Under the pieces are notes generated by a model. That model had not been told where the DNA came from and made no database searches. It saw nothing but the letters and a program-made list of their open reading frames with translations. This document shows, piece after piece, positions 8,034 through 19,300 of a stretch of 60,358 nt of DNA (positions are counted from its first letter, which is position 1; each line of letters begins with the position of its first letter). Origin of the DNA: Bacteroidia bacterium (GTDB lineage Bacteria > Bacteroidota > Bacteroidia > Bacteroidales > Prolixibacteraceae); NCBI GenBank assembly GCA_026391315.1, contig JAPLDT010000043.1, positions 1 to 60,358 on the forward strand, in the 5' to 3' direction. Position numbers and translations under genes: made by a program.

Positions 8034-8804
8034 ATGAAGTTTAAAAAGTGGTTATTTCTTGCCGTTTTAACTTGCGGTATTTCCGTAAGCGGTTATTCAC
8101 AGGTATACTTTCCGGAGGATATGGTCAAGGTTGCTGCTCAAGTGCGGGATGACCTGACCGGTTTGGTAATCCCTTATGTGAATGTAATTAACCAGCGGGT
8201 CAGGGGTGGTACCATGACAGACAAAGAGGGCAAATTTACCTTGCAAGCCGATCCAACTGATACCATTACCTTCAGATCAATCGGATATATCGACAAAAAG
8301 GTGCCCGTCAGTGAAATAGTTGGTCATGAAGACGCCATTGTAACCATGGCTCCTGTCAGGTACCAGTTGGAGGGAGTTGAAATAACCGGGCAGAGTCAGA
8401 AGGTAAATATGTCCGGTTTACTCGATCATGCGAAGAACATGAGTAAAATACCGGTAGAACTTAGGACTGAATTTACAACAAGGCCTACAGTATTGACCGC
8501 CATTTTCCATCCAACTTCCTTCCTGTATTACAAATACAATAAGGAAGAAAAATCGAAACGTAATACATTGGTAGCCATCCGGACAGAAAGGGAATGGCAG
8601 CTATTTTCGCTGGTTTACAACAAAGAAATTGCAGAGAGACTAACGGGATTGCAGGGGAATGAACTCGATAATTTTATGGTCTATTTCAATGCATACAGCT
8701 ATCTTCTCTTCAGCGCCACCACATACGAAGTTGAAAAAAGGGTGAAGGAGGTTTTTGCAGACTACAAGGTGAAGATGGCTATACCGAAAGATAGTATAAA
8801 ATAA
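8034..8804 (+). CDS. exported CarboxypepD_reg-like domain protein
   Basis: A 256-residue exported protein with a signal peptide (residues 1-22, ending GYSQ). Residues 34 to about 115 form a carboxypeptidase-regulatory-like beta sandwich (QVRDDLTGLVIPYVNV, GGTMTDKEGKFTL, ITFRSIGYIDKKVPV), the module that opens SusC/TonB receptors in this phylum. Here no plug or barrel follows. The C-terminal 130 residues (LLDHAKNMSKIPVELR..., with SFLYYKYNKEEKSKRN) are uncharacterised. Proteins of this build recur in Bacteroidota without known function. It is probably periplasmic or outer-membrane associated. A repeat-filled gap separates it from the next gene. Confidence 0.8.
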   Translation: MKFKKWLFLAVLTCGISVSGYSQVYFPEDMVKVAAQVRDDLTGLVIPYVNVINQRVRGGTMTDKEGKFTLQADPTDTITFRSIGYIDKKVPVSEIVGHEDAIVTMAPVRYQLEGVEITGQSQKVNMSGLLDHAKNMSKIPVELRTEFTTRPTVLTAIFHPTSFLYYKYNKEEKSKRNTLVAIRTEREWQLFSLVYNKEIAERLTGLQGNELDNFMVYFNAYSYLLFSATTYEVEKRVKEVFADYKVKMAIPKDSIK

Positions 8805-8805
8805 C

Positions 8806-9051
8806 ATCAGGTTGCTTCGCTGCGCTCGCAATGACGGTGGTTCTATTGAACTAAGGATGTTGTGGGTGGTTCTATTGAAATGTAAGTATTGAATGAAGTA
8901 CCGTCATTGCGAGTCACCACCCAAATTTTTTGGGCACAATGTGAAGATGACAGAAAATATTTGTGCATAATGAAGCTGTTAAATACATTTTTGCACCTAT
9001 TTGACATTCAGTATATTACAAAATCTGTCATTGGTAGCGTAGCGAAGCAAC
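8806..9051. repeat. composite intergenic repeat with a ~135-bp element found three times
   Basis: A CTTCGCTGCGCTCGCAATGACGG word opens this gap. From about 8899 to 9036 follows an element that recurs almost base for base at 45.14-45.24 kb (same strand, first ~100 bp) and inverted at 36.03-36.14 kb. Its core reads GTGCATAATGAAGCTGTT. It ends in CATTGGTAGCGTAGCGAAGCAA, again resembling the CATTGCGA family. It has no coding capacity that I can support. Confidence 0.85.
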
Positions 9052-9080
9052 CTCAACCCATAACTCTAAACTAACTTGCC

Positions 9081-10025
9081 ATGCAACTGCCAACATTTTC
9101 TGATATCCTTGCTGCTCATGAGCTGATTAAGCCCTATATCCACCGTACTCCTGTACTGACCAGCAAAAGTATTAATACTTTGATGGGCTGCGAACTCTTT
9201 TTCAAATGTGAGAATTTCCAAAAAGTGGGCGCCTTTAAGTTTCGGGGTGCAACGAATGCTGTTTTCTCCCTTAGTGAGGAAGAGGCGGCCTCAGGCGTAG
9301 GAACCCATTCTTCGGGAAATCATGCTGCAGCTTTAGCCCTGGCTGCAAAAATCAGGGGTATTAAGGCCCATATAGTCATGCCATCGAACGCCCCTGATGT
9401 GAAGAAGATCGCGGTAGCGGGTTATGGTGGCAACATTACTTATTGCGAGCCAACCCTTCAAGCCAGAGAGGAGACCTTAAAAAGGCTGTCCGACGAGATC
9501 GGTTTGACCGTTGTCCATCCCTACAACAATTTCAAGGTCATTAGCGGTCAGGGTACTGCTGCACTGGAACTGTTGGAGGAGGTAAAACTACTCGATATAG
9601 TCATGTGTCCGGTAGGCGGAGGAGGTTTATTGTCAGGTACTGCTATCTCAACCAAAACCATTCTTCCTTCCTGCAAAGTAGTAGCTGCCGAACCAAAAAA
9701 TGCGGATGATGCTTTTCGTTCTTTCAGGGACGGATTCATTCATCCTTCAATAAATCCAAAAACGATAGCCGATGGACTCTTGACCTCCCTTGGGGAGCTG
9801 AATTTTTCAATCGTGCAGAAGAATGTTGACGAAATCCTCACCGCTTCCGAAGAGTCAATTGTTGCTGCCATGCGGATGATTTGGGAAAGGATGAAGATCA
9901 TCATTGAACCCTCCAGTGCAGTTCCGTTGGCAGTCGTTATGGAGAACAAGGACAAATTTGCCGGACTAAAAACAGGAATTATCCTCTCGGGAGGTAATGT
10001 AGATTTGACAAAGCTACCCTTTTAA
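9081..10025 (+). CDS. PLP-dependent threonine/serine dehydratase-like enzyme (or serine racemase)
   Basis: A fold-type II PLP enzyme of 314 residues. The PLP lysine is K53 in GAFKFRGA. SSGNHAAALA (residues 77-86) is the substrate loop, and PVGGGGLLSG (177-186) holds the phosphate. It ends shortly after LSGGNVDL with no ACT-type regulatory domain. That fits catabolic threonine ammonia-lyases, serine racemases and 3-hydroxyaspartate dehydratases rather than the feedback-regulated biosynthetic IlvA. Which reaction it performs cannot be told from sequence alone, and no isoleucine genes lie beside it. The ATG at 9081 follows a repeat element. Confidence 0.88.
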   Translation: MQLPTFSDILAAHELIKPYIHRTPVLTSKSINTLMGCELFFKCENFQKVGAFKFRGATNAVFSLSEEEAASGVGTHSSGNHAAALALAAKIRGIKAHIVMPSNAPDVKKIAVAGYGGNITYCEPTLQAREETLKRLSDEIGLTVVHPYNNFKVISGQGTAALELLEEVKLLDIVMCPVGGGGLLSGTAISTKTILPSCKVVAAEPKNADDAFRSFRDGFIHPSINPKTIADGLLTSLGELNFSIVQKNVDEILTASEESIVAAMRMIWERMKIIIEPSSAVPLAVVMENKDKFAGLKTGIILSGGNVDLTKLPF

Positions 10026-10032
10026 AGGCAAT

Positions 10033-10207
10033 AAGGATAAAGGATAAAGTAAAAAGGATAAAGTGGCATTTGAACTGAAATGAGCATTATCTCGCTGATC
10101 TCTTGTTGGACTTTTAGAAGGCTCTATTTGACAGCTAATCAAGCACAAAACCCGGGGCTCACTTTATCCTTTTGACTTTATCCTTTTGACTTTATCCTTT
10201 ATCCTTT
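10033..10207. repeat. AAGGATAAAG array with inverted partner
   Basis: Just after the dehydratase stop codon, AAGGATAAAG words are tandemly arrayed (about 10033-10065). The reverse complement (CTTTATCCTTTTGA words) is arrayed at about 10160-10207, leaving a spacer of roughly 95 bases. The same design is found at 33.16-33.33 and 49.59-49.71 kb, always at a 3' end. It may act as a bidirectional hairpin between converging genes. Confidence 0.8.
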
Positions 10208-10220
10208 AAATGAAAGGGTT

Positions 10221-10817
10221 TTACCTGAATTTAATGCCCAGCGTAACATTGACCGCATTCTTCCAGTTTAATTGCTGCATATTTGCATCCACCGAGTTAT
10301 TGAGGTTCGCTGAATAGCGAACATCGAGTGTTACAAAACCTAAAACATCAACACCACCGCCGAATTGCAAATCGAAATTACTTTTCTGTCTGGTAAAGTA
10401 AGGTAATGGATTGGACTCATTCAGGAAAAAAGAGCCTTGAGGCCCAGCCATCACATGTGCACTGATAATGCCCAGATTCAGTAGTCTTAACCCAACCATC
10501 ACCGGCACCTTCACGGTATTAACCTTTGTCTCAATAGGAGCAGCGCTAGAAACGGAATAAGTCTCTTTGTGAGTTGCATAATAAAATTCGGGTTGCAGGT
10601 ACAATACCCTGCCAAACTGGAAGAAGATACCAAACTGTGAGTTGGAATCAAATTGGGTCTTAATGGAATTTTGATCAATGGTTGGAGTAGCCAGATCCAA
10701 ACCAATTTTAGGACCAAACCAAAAATTTCGTTTCGATTTTGAATCATCATTTTGTGAGGAAACAGAGCCAGAGATGAGCAAAAGTGCAAATAGCACCAGA
10801 ATTAAGTTCTTTTTCAT
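10221..10817 (-). CDS. outer-membrane beta-barrel protein (PorT/OmpW-like)
   Basis: A 198-residue exported protein. The signal peptide covers residues 1 to about 21 (LILVLFALLLISGSVSSQ). The mature part alternates short hydrophobic beta strands (NFWFGPKIGLDLA, FGIFFQFGRVLYLQPEFYYA, VPVMVGLRLL, NFDLQFGGGVDVLGFVTLDVRYSANL) and ends in an aromatic or basic strand (VNVTLGIKFR). This is the pattern of the 8-stranded outer membrane beta-barrel family common in Bacteroidota. The function is not assigned. The next gene upstream on this strand is 88 bp away, so co-transcription with the FISUMP lipoprotein is possible but not shown. Confidence 0.82.
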   Translation of the reverse strand: MKKNLILVLFALLLISGSVSSQNDDSKSKRNFWFGPKIGLDLATPTIDQNSIKTQFDSNSQFGIFFQFGRVLYLQPEFYYATHKETYSVSSAAPIETKVNTVKVPVMVGLRLLNLGIISAHVMAGPQGSFFLNESNPLPYFTRQKSNFDLQFGGGVDVLGFVTLDVRYSANLNNSVDANMQQLNWKNAVNVTLGIKFR

Positions 10818-10905
10818 AAACGTCGTTTTAAGATAGATTAAAAATAAAGGTAATTTTTAACACTTTGTACACGTAAATAACAAATTATAGACCATTTTGT
10901 TCCCG

Positions 10906-12183
10906 CTAATTTTTAAGGCACCTGACAGAAAGGCCATATTTGAGGTTAACAAAACTTTTGGTTATGGTTCCATTTCCATAATACATGTATCTATAATTGG
11001 CAACATTGGTTAATGCTGGGGTTGTACTCCACCAGTTACCATAGTTTCCTATATTACTGTATATTCCGGAGTCGGTACGATAACCGCCAGGTAACGCAGT
11101 AAAACCTGACAAATTGCTTGCCAGCGCATTTGGGACCGTCCAGTTGAGCACGCCTATCTCCTTCAGTTTTCCTCCTGCGACCGACTCTCCGCCAAGGAAA
11201 GTTGATAAAGTTGTCCATTCTGCATCTGAAGGCACATGCCATCCTGTAGGACACAACTTACCCGAACTTGCGGCATACCAGTTGTATAATGCGCCGTATC
11301 TGTTCTTGTTAGCTATCTCATCGTCATTGTACCAGCAGTATCCTGGGTTAATCTGATTGCTCCAGGTTGTACTATTGTCAGCCAATGGAATGGTTGTGCT
11401 GTCTCTGTCTCTGGTAGATCTCAAATTTTCAGTCATCCAAACTTGTGATCCAATGGATACAAAATGATAAAAATTTCCATCTTTGTCTTTCACCAGTAAC
11501 TTTCCTGTTGAAAATGTGCGTTCAGTGCCATAACCAGTACCAATAGTATTAGTAGCATAAGCCCTAAGGTAATAGACAGCATCTGGAGTCAGGTTGGAGA
11601 CGACACTTGAAAAACTCCCATCCCCCGATCCATCTGAAGTAAAAGAATCTCCAGTGGTAGGATTTTTTGAGGTACTCCAGCATACTCCCCTTGCGAAAAC
11701 CGCTGAACCACCATCTCTCGAAACAGTACCACCTGAGCTAATGTCAGTTTCACTGATAGCTGAAACAGCTAATGTTGAAACATTGGGAATAGTCGCAGAT
11801 ATTATAGCAGAGACCTGGTTGCCATAACCTGTTCCTGCACCATTTGTGGCATATGCCCTGATATAATAGGTTGAGCCCAGCATTAAACCGGAAATTATGC
11901 TGTTAAAAATCCCTACTCCTGCCCCATCAACAGTTGTACTGTCCTTGAATTTTATAGTCGGATTTTGTTTCACGCTCCAGCAAACACCACGGGAAATAAT
12001 TGAAGAACTACCTTCAGAGGATATATTACCTCCGGTATCTACAGTTGTGGCCGCGGTGTTTTTTACCGCCAATGAAACAAGGAGAGGTACCTCACTTACC
12101 TGGCTTTTCTTGCAGTTGTAGGCAAAAACCAACAAAAAAATTATTGTCGTAGCTATATGTCCTATTTTTATTGGTTTTTTCAT
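10906..12183 (-). CDS. FISUMP-domain lipoprotein with two Fn3-like repeats
   Basis: A 425-residue lipoprotein: a hydrophobic N-terminus, then FAYNC24KK, a plausible though imperfect lipobox. Two repeats of about 95 residues follow (40-135 and 135-225). Each carries RGVCW and ends in YYIRAYATN or YYLRAYATN-G-TGYG, an Fn3-like pattern frequent in Bacteroidota surface proteins. From about 228 to the end is the 'Fibrobacter succinogenes major paralogous' domain: DGNFYHFVSIGSQVWMTENL, YGALYNWYAA, CPTGWHVPSDAEW, ALPGGYR, WWS and S-V-R-C-L-K-N. The domain is probably carbohydrate- or surface-related, without proven function. It lies beside the T9SS pair and may belong to the same surface programme. 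Confidence 0.88.
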   Translation of the reverse strand: MKKPIKIGHIATTIIFLLVFAYNCKKSQVSEVPLLVSLAVKNTAATTVDTGGNISSEGSSSIISRGVCWSVKQNPTIKFKDSTTVDGAGVGIFNSIISGLMLGSTYYIRAYATNGAGTGYGNQVSAIISATIPNVSTLAVSAISETDISSGGTVSRDGGSAVFARGVCWSTSKNPTTGDSFTSDGSGDGSFSSVVSNLTPDAVYYLRAYATNTIGTGYGTERTFSTGKLLVKDKDGNFYHFVSIGSQVWMTENLRSTRDRDSTTIPLADNSTTWSNQINPGYCWYNDDEIANKNRYGALYNWYAASSGKLCPTGWHVPSDAEWTTLSTFLGGESVAGGKLKEIGVLNWTVPNALASNLSGFTALPGGYRTDSGIYSNIGNYGNWWSTTPALTNVANYRYMYYGNGTITKSFVNLKYGLSVRCLKN

Positions 12184-12322
12184 ACTTGCTAATCAAAATC
12201 CGCAATAGACTGCTCCATATTACATTCCACTATTAACAAATTCTTCAGGTTGAAAAAAATAAAATCTTCCGAAGTTTAAAAAAAATCCCCTGCAAGACAG
12301 ATTTTTGATAACAATAAAGCCA

Positions 12323-13273
12323 TTAAAAATATCTAGGCGTAAATCTGCAAAACCGTTTCCGTTTGACAGGAAAATCATAGCTAAGCATGAATTCATGGGT
12401 GCCTGCATTGTATTGAGAGGGACGGAAAGAGGTAAGATCATAAGCATAGCCAAGTTTAACGCCTCTGTTAACATAAATTTGAAAAAGAAGTCCATAAGAA
12501 TTTTGCATGCGGTAAGTGGCACCAACCCATACCCGTTCATAAAATAGCGCGTTAGCTGAAAAGTCAATCACAGTTGGGGTGTTCTGACTCCATCTTGCCA
12601 GAACGGTAGGTTTGAATTTTACATTGTCGGCAATGTCGAGCACATATCCCCCCATAAAATAAAAATTCATCTCCTCCCGGTATACTGTCTCACCACTGTT
12701 AGAGTTGATTTTGTTTTTAAATATTTTAGGAACCGAAGCACCCAGGAAGAAATTGTCGGCATGCCACATGAATCCTACGCCAAAATTGGGTAAATACTTT
12801 TTGTTGATGTCAAAAGCGACAACAGGGTCATTAGGGTCATGAACACTCAAATCGGTAAGCAAGGCTTCGTACCTGTTAAATCCACCCTTGATCCCAAACG
12901 ATATGTACTGGTCCCCTTCCAGTAGAACACGGTAGGAATAGTCGGCATAGACCCCATTTTGCCTGACCGGTCCAAACCTGTCCGTAATAATGGAGAGCCC
13001 CAATCCGACGTTGTACTTTTTGAATGGTCCCTGAATTGTGAAAGTGTTTGTATTTGGAGCCCCATCGAATCCAACCCACTGAATCCTGGATAAAGCCGTA
13101 ATATTCACATATCCCGACATACCTGCATAAGCAGGCTGAATCGTCAAAAGATTGTTCATATATTGGTTAAATACCGGATCCTGCTGGGCATTGGCACTGA
13201 GGGGAAATGCCAGGAAGAAAATCCCAAGCACTGCGTATGATAAATCCTTGAATATTTTGTTGTTCTTTTTCAA
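12323..13273 (-). CDS. PorP/SprF-family type IX secretion outer-membrane protein
   Basis: A 316-residue outer-membrane protein with a signal peptide to about residue 28 (FFLAFPLSANAQ) and the family start QQDPVFNQYMNNLLTIQPAYAG. Beta-strand segments typical of PorP/SprF follow (YNVGLGLSIITDRFGPVRQNGVYADYSY split over two strands, FGVGFMWHADNFFLGASVPKI, LSYDFPVKRK near the end). In gliding bacteria SprF is needed to move the huge adhesin SprB to the surface. Homologues sit next to proteins with a type B C-terminal sorting domain, exactly as here, with 33 bp separating it from the giant gene. The start codon is TTG, because no ATG precedes the signal peptide. It is most likely co-transcribed with the giant gene and dedicated to it. 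Confidence 0.93.
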   Translation of the reverse strand: MKKNNKIFKDLSYAVLGIFFLAFPLSANAQQDPVFNQYMNNLLTIQPAYAGMSGYVNITALSRIQWVGFDGAPNTNTFTIQGPFKKYNVGLGLSIITDRFGPVRQNGVYADYSYRVLLEGDQYISFGIKGGFNRYEALLTDLSVHDPNDPVVAFDINKKYLPNFGVGFMWHADNFFLGASVPKIFKNKINSNSGETVYREEMNFYFMGGYVLDIADNVKFKPTVLARWSQNTPTVIDFSANALFYERVWVGATYRMQNSYGLLFQIYVNRGVKLGYAYDLTSFRPSQYNAGTHEFMLSYDFPVKRKRFCRFTPRYF

Positions 13274-13306
13274 ATCTGTATATATTGAAGGATTAGATTA
13301 CTTGCA

Positions 13307-16300
13307 TCAATAATAGACATAAAGGTACCCTTTCATTGTTTGACCGCCCGGTCCGCCTAATTTAAGTATATAATAATAGACCCCTGGTGCAACAAGTTGG
13401 TTTTTAGCAAAGTTGGACTCCGAATAACGGCCATCCCAGGCATTCTCAGGCAACTCGTAATTGTTACTTTGGAATACCAGTTGCCCGGATCTCGTGAAAA
13501 TCAGCAATTGCGTATTTTGATAATTCTTTGAGGTCAATCCATCAATAACAAACTTATCGTTCACCCCATCCCCATTGGGTGATATCAGTTGGGGAACAGT
13601 CGGAATTTCTTTGACATAGATCCGCTGGGTACAAGTATCCATCAGCCCCATCTGATCGGTGACCGTCCAGACCACTTTGGTCAAACCTGTCCTGAATTTT
13701 ACAGGGGCATCGTTGACAATAGTATCGACAGCGCAATTGTCATAAGCGAATGGTTTCCCAAGATCGACCATATACTTGTTGGGATCTGTTGATTTAATAT
13801 ATTGCACTGTCAATTCAATATCCTTAGGACAAGTAATCGTTGGCGGTGTAACATCCAGGACATTGATGAATACGCTGTCTTGCTGAACACATCCCTTCGA
13901 GCTGGTTAACGTAACTTTGTGCCACAATGCAGTCAGTCTTAATGCTTCCCTGGTTGTTTGGACAGGTACGGTATGCCAAAGGTATTTGTAGCTGTTCAAT
14001 AAAGCCACATCGGTACTACCATTAATAGTATCAACCCGGGCACTTCCGTTCGCATCACTTAAACATTGGATCGATTTTTTTACAAACCCAACCTTGATCG
14101 GCGCCGGTTCAGAAATCTCTCCGGTGAAAGCTGCGCTGCACATTTTAGCATCCTTCACTACGACCGTATAGACGCCTGCACGCAAACCTGTGGCTGTAGC
14201 GGCTGTCTGCAATGGCGTTGTACTCCATTGATAGCTGAAAGGTGCTGTTCCCATGGTAATGTTGACAGTCAGGGTTCCGGCGGAATCACCCGGACAATTA
14301 AGCTGAGGAGAGGCTAAGATACTGGCTCGCAGCGAATCGGGCTGACCTACGGTTACCGGTTGAATATCCCAGCATTTACCACTGGCCGTTGCACCCTTAA
14401 TGAAATAAAGACCTGAGGCAACAGCAGTTGGCGTTGTTACAGCTGTGGTTGCCTTAGCATCAGACCAATAGGTAAATAACAATCCTGCCGTCGAACCTGC
14501 CGTAACCTGAGGAAGGGTCAAATCAGCCGTTACACCGGAACAGGATTTAAGCACAACGGTATTGGTCAAAACTTTGGGACTCCCTACCACTTCAATATTA
14601 AAAGAATTTTTAATGTTGCAAATTCCGGAGTAAGTATAAGCTATCGGATGTATACCAACATTAGCCACTGCCGGATCAAAAGTATATCCGCTTGTACTAT
14701 TGCCACTGATACCGGTCCCTGACAGCACTACTCCGGAAGGAGAGACTGAGAGAGCAACTTTGGAATCATTAACACAATAAGGGCCATACGTTCCGTTGAA
14801 TTTAACTGATGTAACAATCAGGTTCAATTGAGCAGTACTTGAGCAACCCGCAGAATTGGTCACTTTTAATGTATACAGACCAGAATTGATGGACCTGATG
14901 TTGGTAATCACCGGTGGATTCTGATCAACAGAACTGAATCCGTTCGGACCTGTCCATTCATAGGTAAAGGTTTCAGTAATTCCAACAGGACCGCCCTGCA
15001 ATACTACATCACTACCTTCACAGATTGGGTTCACATTCGGGCTCATCGTTATGGATGCGTTTTGTGGATTACCCATGGTAACCGTTGTTGAAACAGTCGG
15101 AGGTGTACAGCCTGCGTTATCGGTAACTGTAAGGAAATAGTCTCCCATGTTTGCTCCAGTAACGTTATTGATCGTTGGGAATTGAAGATTCGAGGTGAAT
15201 CCTGCCGGACCCGTCCATTTGTAGCTCTTCATTCCGGAGGGAGCAGCTTTCAACCTAAGGATATTTCCGAGACAGATCGGATCAGATGATGCTATAGGCT
15301 TCAAAAGTTCAACAACTATGGTATCGTTAGCAGCACAGTGATTAACCTTATCGACGACTGTCAGGATATATTTCCCGGCCACCGGTGTTGTAATCGGAAG
15401 CGGATTCTGGAGATTAGAATTATACCCGTTCGGACCTGCCCAGGAATAGGAGAACATGTCGTCAGGACCACCTTGAAGTTGCAAGATACCAGCCTGGCAA
15501 ATTGGTGTATTGGCTTGAGCAAACGGTTCGGGCAATGGATTAATGATCACATTGACGGTGCCAACTGATTGAATTCCTTTATTATCTGTCACAGTCAAGG
15601 TGTAAACCCCTTCATTTTTCACTGTGACGTTATCAATAAAAGGATTTTGCAAAGCAGACGTAAATCCGTCCGGACCCGACCAGTTGTACGATTTCATGTT
15701 ATCAGGCCAGCCGGTAAGTACGAGTGTACCTCCCATGCAAACTTGCTGGAACCCGGCACTGGCTGCGAAGATCACGACCTGGGTAGTTACTGTTGTGGCG
15801 CAGCCTGTTGAAATGGATGTAACAGTCAGCTTATATGTTCCGGCATCCGAAGCTATTACACCAGGAATTGTTACGTTGCCATCCGAAGGTGAAAAGGTCA
15901 ATCCTCCAGGAGCCGTCCACAAATAGGTGAAATCTGTACCTTTGGGGCCGCCGTTCAAATGCAGGTCACTCCCCAAGGTTAAAGGAGTATTTGTGTAAGC
16001 AGTCGCTTTCGGAGGTGTACTGATGGTCAGTTTAACGGGTGTACGGACACTTTCACAATGTTTGACGGATGACTCCTGGTAAGCCGCCAGATAGGTTACC
16101 GTACCAACCTTACTCAATGTTGGCGGTCCGGTCAGCGCCACTCCTGTTGTATCATACCACACCAGGGTCCAGCCGGCAATAGGGATAATGGCCGTGTTGG
16201 CATCCAATGTTTGGAGAGGCGATTTTTCACATTCACCGATATCTCCCTTCTTTACCGGTGTTGGCGGGGTTTTCTGGATGGTCATCTTCACCGCCGTTCT

Positions 16301-19300
16301 TGTAGCGCTTGGGCAATTCGAGCTATTTCTTGCCTCGGCATAATAGGTTTTGGTCCCCACAAAAGTGATGACAGGAGAAGCTACCTCAAACCCATTAACA
16401 GGTTGATCAAACCACTTGATGGTGATGGTAGGATCCGGATTGTTGATGGCGCTGTTGGCATTGACCGGCAGGGAAGATTCGCAATCAATGATGTCGCCGG
16501 TACTGACCGGGGCGCCTGGCCGATCGTTTAGGGTCAGCGTCACTTTGGCGCGATTCGCACTGATACAGCTACCAAGCAATGCAGAGGCATAATAAGATTT
16601 TGTCCCTATCTGGTTCCAGGTAGGTGATGCTACAATATTCCCGCCTGTAAGTGCATCATACCATGTGATGGTTACTCCTGCCGGAGGTGTTACAACATTC
16701 GCAGTCAGTGTCTGAATCGGTGTATCCGCACACGCTGTCAAGTCAATTGCAACCGGATCTGCCGGATTCGGATTGACAGTTAACATCACTTTTGTACGGG
16801 TCGGGCTCTTACATCCGGTTGCATAATTTGCCTCGGCATAGAGGGTCCTGTCGCCGGGGGTTATTTGAATCGGTGAAACTTCAAGTCCATTGGTAGCGGA
16901 GTCATACCATTTGATGGTCGTCCCGGGAGCAATATTAATAGCGGTATTCGCATCAAGTCCGGTAGCCGATGCGCAGGCAGTCAGATGATTACCAGAAGCT
17001 CCGATTGTCGGGGCAGCAGGTACAGGGTTTATTGTCAGGGTTACCTTTGCCAAGTTGGCGCTCACACAAGTGCCCAATCTCGCCTCGGCCCAGAAGGAGA
17101 TGGGTCCTCCAACGTAGTTCAATATTGGAGAGGTAACAATAGTGTTGCGGGTGGCACTGGTGTACCAGACAATGGTTGCACCGTCAACCGGCGTCAATAC
17201 CGCCGCCCTTAATACCTGAACCGGATTTTGAACACAATCTGTCAAATCACCTGCACTAACCGGATCTAAAGGTTTAGGATTAATGACAACTGTAACGGCT
17301 GTGCGTGTAATGCTCTGACAGCCTGTAACCAGATCGACAGACCCTGCATAATAGGTGGTTGGTCCAGTCTCACTTACACTTGGATTGTGATCCAATGGTT
17401 CCCCACCGGTCGGTACAGTAAACCATTGTACCCCGGAGCCAGCCGAAATGACTCGGGTAAGCATATTGACCGGAACCAAAGGCGAATCCTGACAGACGGT
17501 CAGGGTTCCCTTGCTTTTGGGTGGCTGAGGCACAGGATTGATCTGAAGCAGTATTGGAGTCCTGGGTAATACACTTTTGCAACTGCCGTTATCAGCTTCC
17601 GCATAGTAGGTTATCGATCCTACCACATTGAGTGTCGGACTTACTGAAGCTCCGCCGGTTGCAGTTCTGTAATACCAGACTGTGGCGCCATCTGGAGAGG
17701 TGGCAGACGCTGTGAGGGTCTGAACCGGACTTGTTGCGCACAGGATGATATCTCCGTTACTTATAGGGGATTGCGGAACAGCTTTTATTTCAAGTGTTTG
17801 CGGGGTTCTGGTTAGGCTTCTGCAATCAGTTAAAGTATTTCTTGCTTCCGCGTAATAGGTTACTTTACCTGGTCCGCTAAGCATAGGGGCCGGGGAAATC
17901 GCCGATCCTCCAATCGATGAGGCATACCAGATGACATCCATGCCCAATGGTACTGAAGCAGATGCAGTGACTGGAATACCATCGTCACACTTGGGCAGCG
18001 GATTGGTGACAACAGGTGGCGCAGGAGCAGGATCGATAGTCAGGATCACCGGAGTACGGTCCGTGTTGACACAGTTTCCATTGTCGGAGCCTGCATAATA
18101 GGTAATGGTACCTGCCGCATTGAGCGTTGGGGATACGACAGGTAAACCACCAACAGCAGCTGTAAACCAGTTAACGGTAGAACCATCAGATGTTGTTGCT
18201 TTGGCTATCAGGGTCTGCATCGGACTTTTTTCACATTCCCTGACATCTCCCAGACTGACAGGTTTAACAGGCTTGGCATTTATGGTCAACTTAACAGGTG
18301 CAGAACGTGTAAGGCTCACGCAGGAGGTCGCAATGTTGACGGCCTCGGCATAGTAGATTATCGTTCCAACACTGCCCAAAATGGCATTGGTTACTTTTGT
18401 CCCTCCTGAAGCAGAAAGATACCAGCTTACCGAAATTCCCAGTCCTTGCGGTCCTACCTGATCATCGGCTTTCAATACGGTGGCAGGGGTAGTCTCGCAG
18501 ATGGTCTTATCTCCCAGGCTTACAGGGGGAGGTGGGGCGGGATTAATCTGCATGGTGACTGCCGTTCTTGTCAGACTTGCACAGACACCATTGTCAGCTT
18601 CGGCATAATAGGTTGCTGTGGTAACGGCATTGAGGGTCGGGGTTGGGATTGGCAGACCACCTGAAGCGGCTGTATACCATTTCACTGTCAGGCCCGGAGG
18701 CACAGTGGCGCTGGCCGTTAGTGTCTGTAGTGGGCTTTTTTCGCACTCTGTCGCATTCACGCCAATTGGCGCAGCCGGATGCAGGATAATGTTGATTGTA
18801 ACAGCAGTTCTGACCAAACTGGTACAATTGGTCACAAGATCTTTGGATGCGGCATAATAGGTTTTGCTCCCGAGGGCAGACCAGGAAGGAACAACCACCA
18901 GTCCGCCTGAAGGCTGATCATACCAAACAACAGTAGAACCGGCAGGGGCAGTCGCGGTAGCAGTATAAGTAACCGGGACAGCATCCAGGCACTGGGTGAT
19001 GTCTCCACCAGAGGTCGGAGGGACCGGAGCAGGGTTGACCGTCAGTACAACCCCTGCAGATCTGGTAAGACTGGTGCAGATACCATTGCTTGCTTCGGCA
19101 TAGAAGGTTTTGGTTCCCGGACCGCTCAAAGTAGGACTTACCGGCGCTCCTCCTGTAGGGGCGTTATACCAGATGAGTGTAGTACCCGGAGCAGTAGTAG
19201 CTGTTGCTGTAAGTGTTTGGGCTGGTAATTGCTCACAGGCCGTAATATTGCCCCCGGCAACAGGAGCGGGCGGATTGTCGCTAATGGTCAGCTTGACCGG

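Noticed and set aside
12220-12567. 115-codon minus-strand frame at the end of the PorP/SprF gene
   Set aside because: It overlaps the PorP/SprF 3' end in another frame and has no features of its own.
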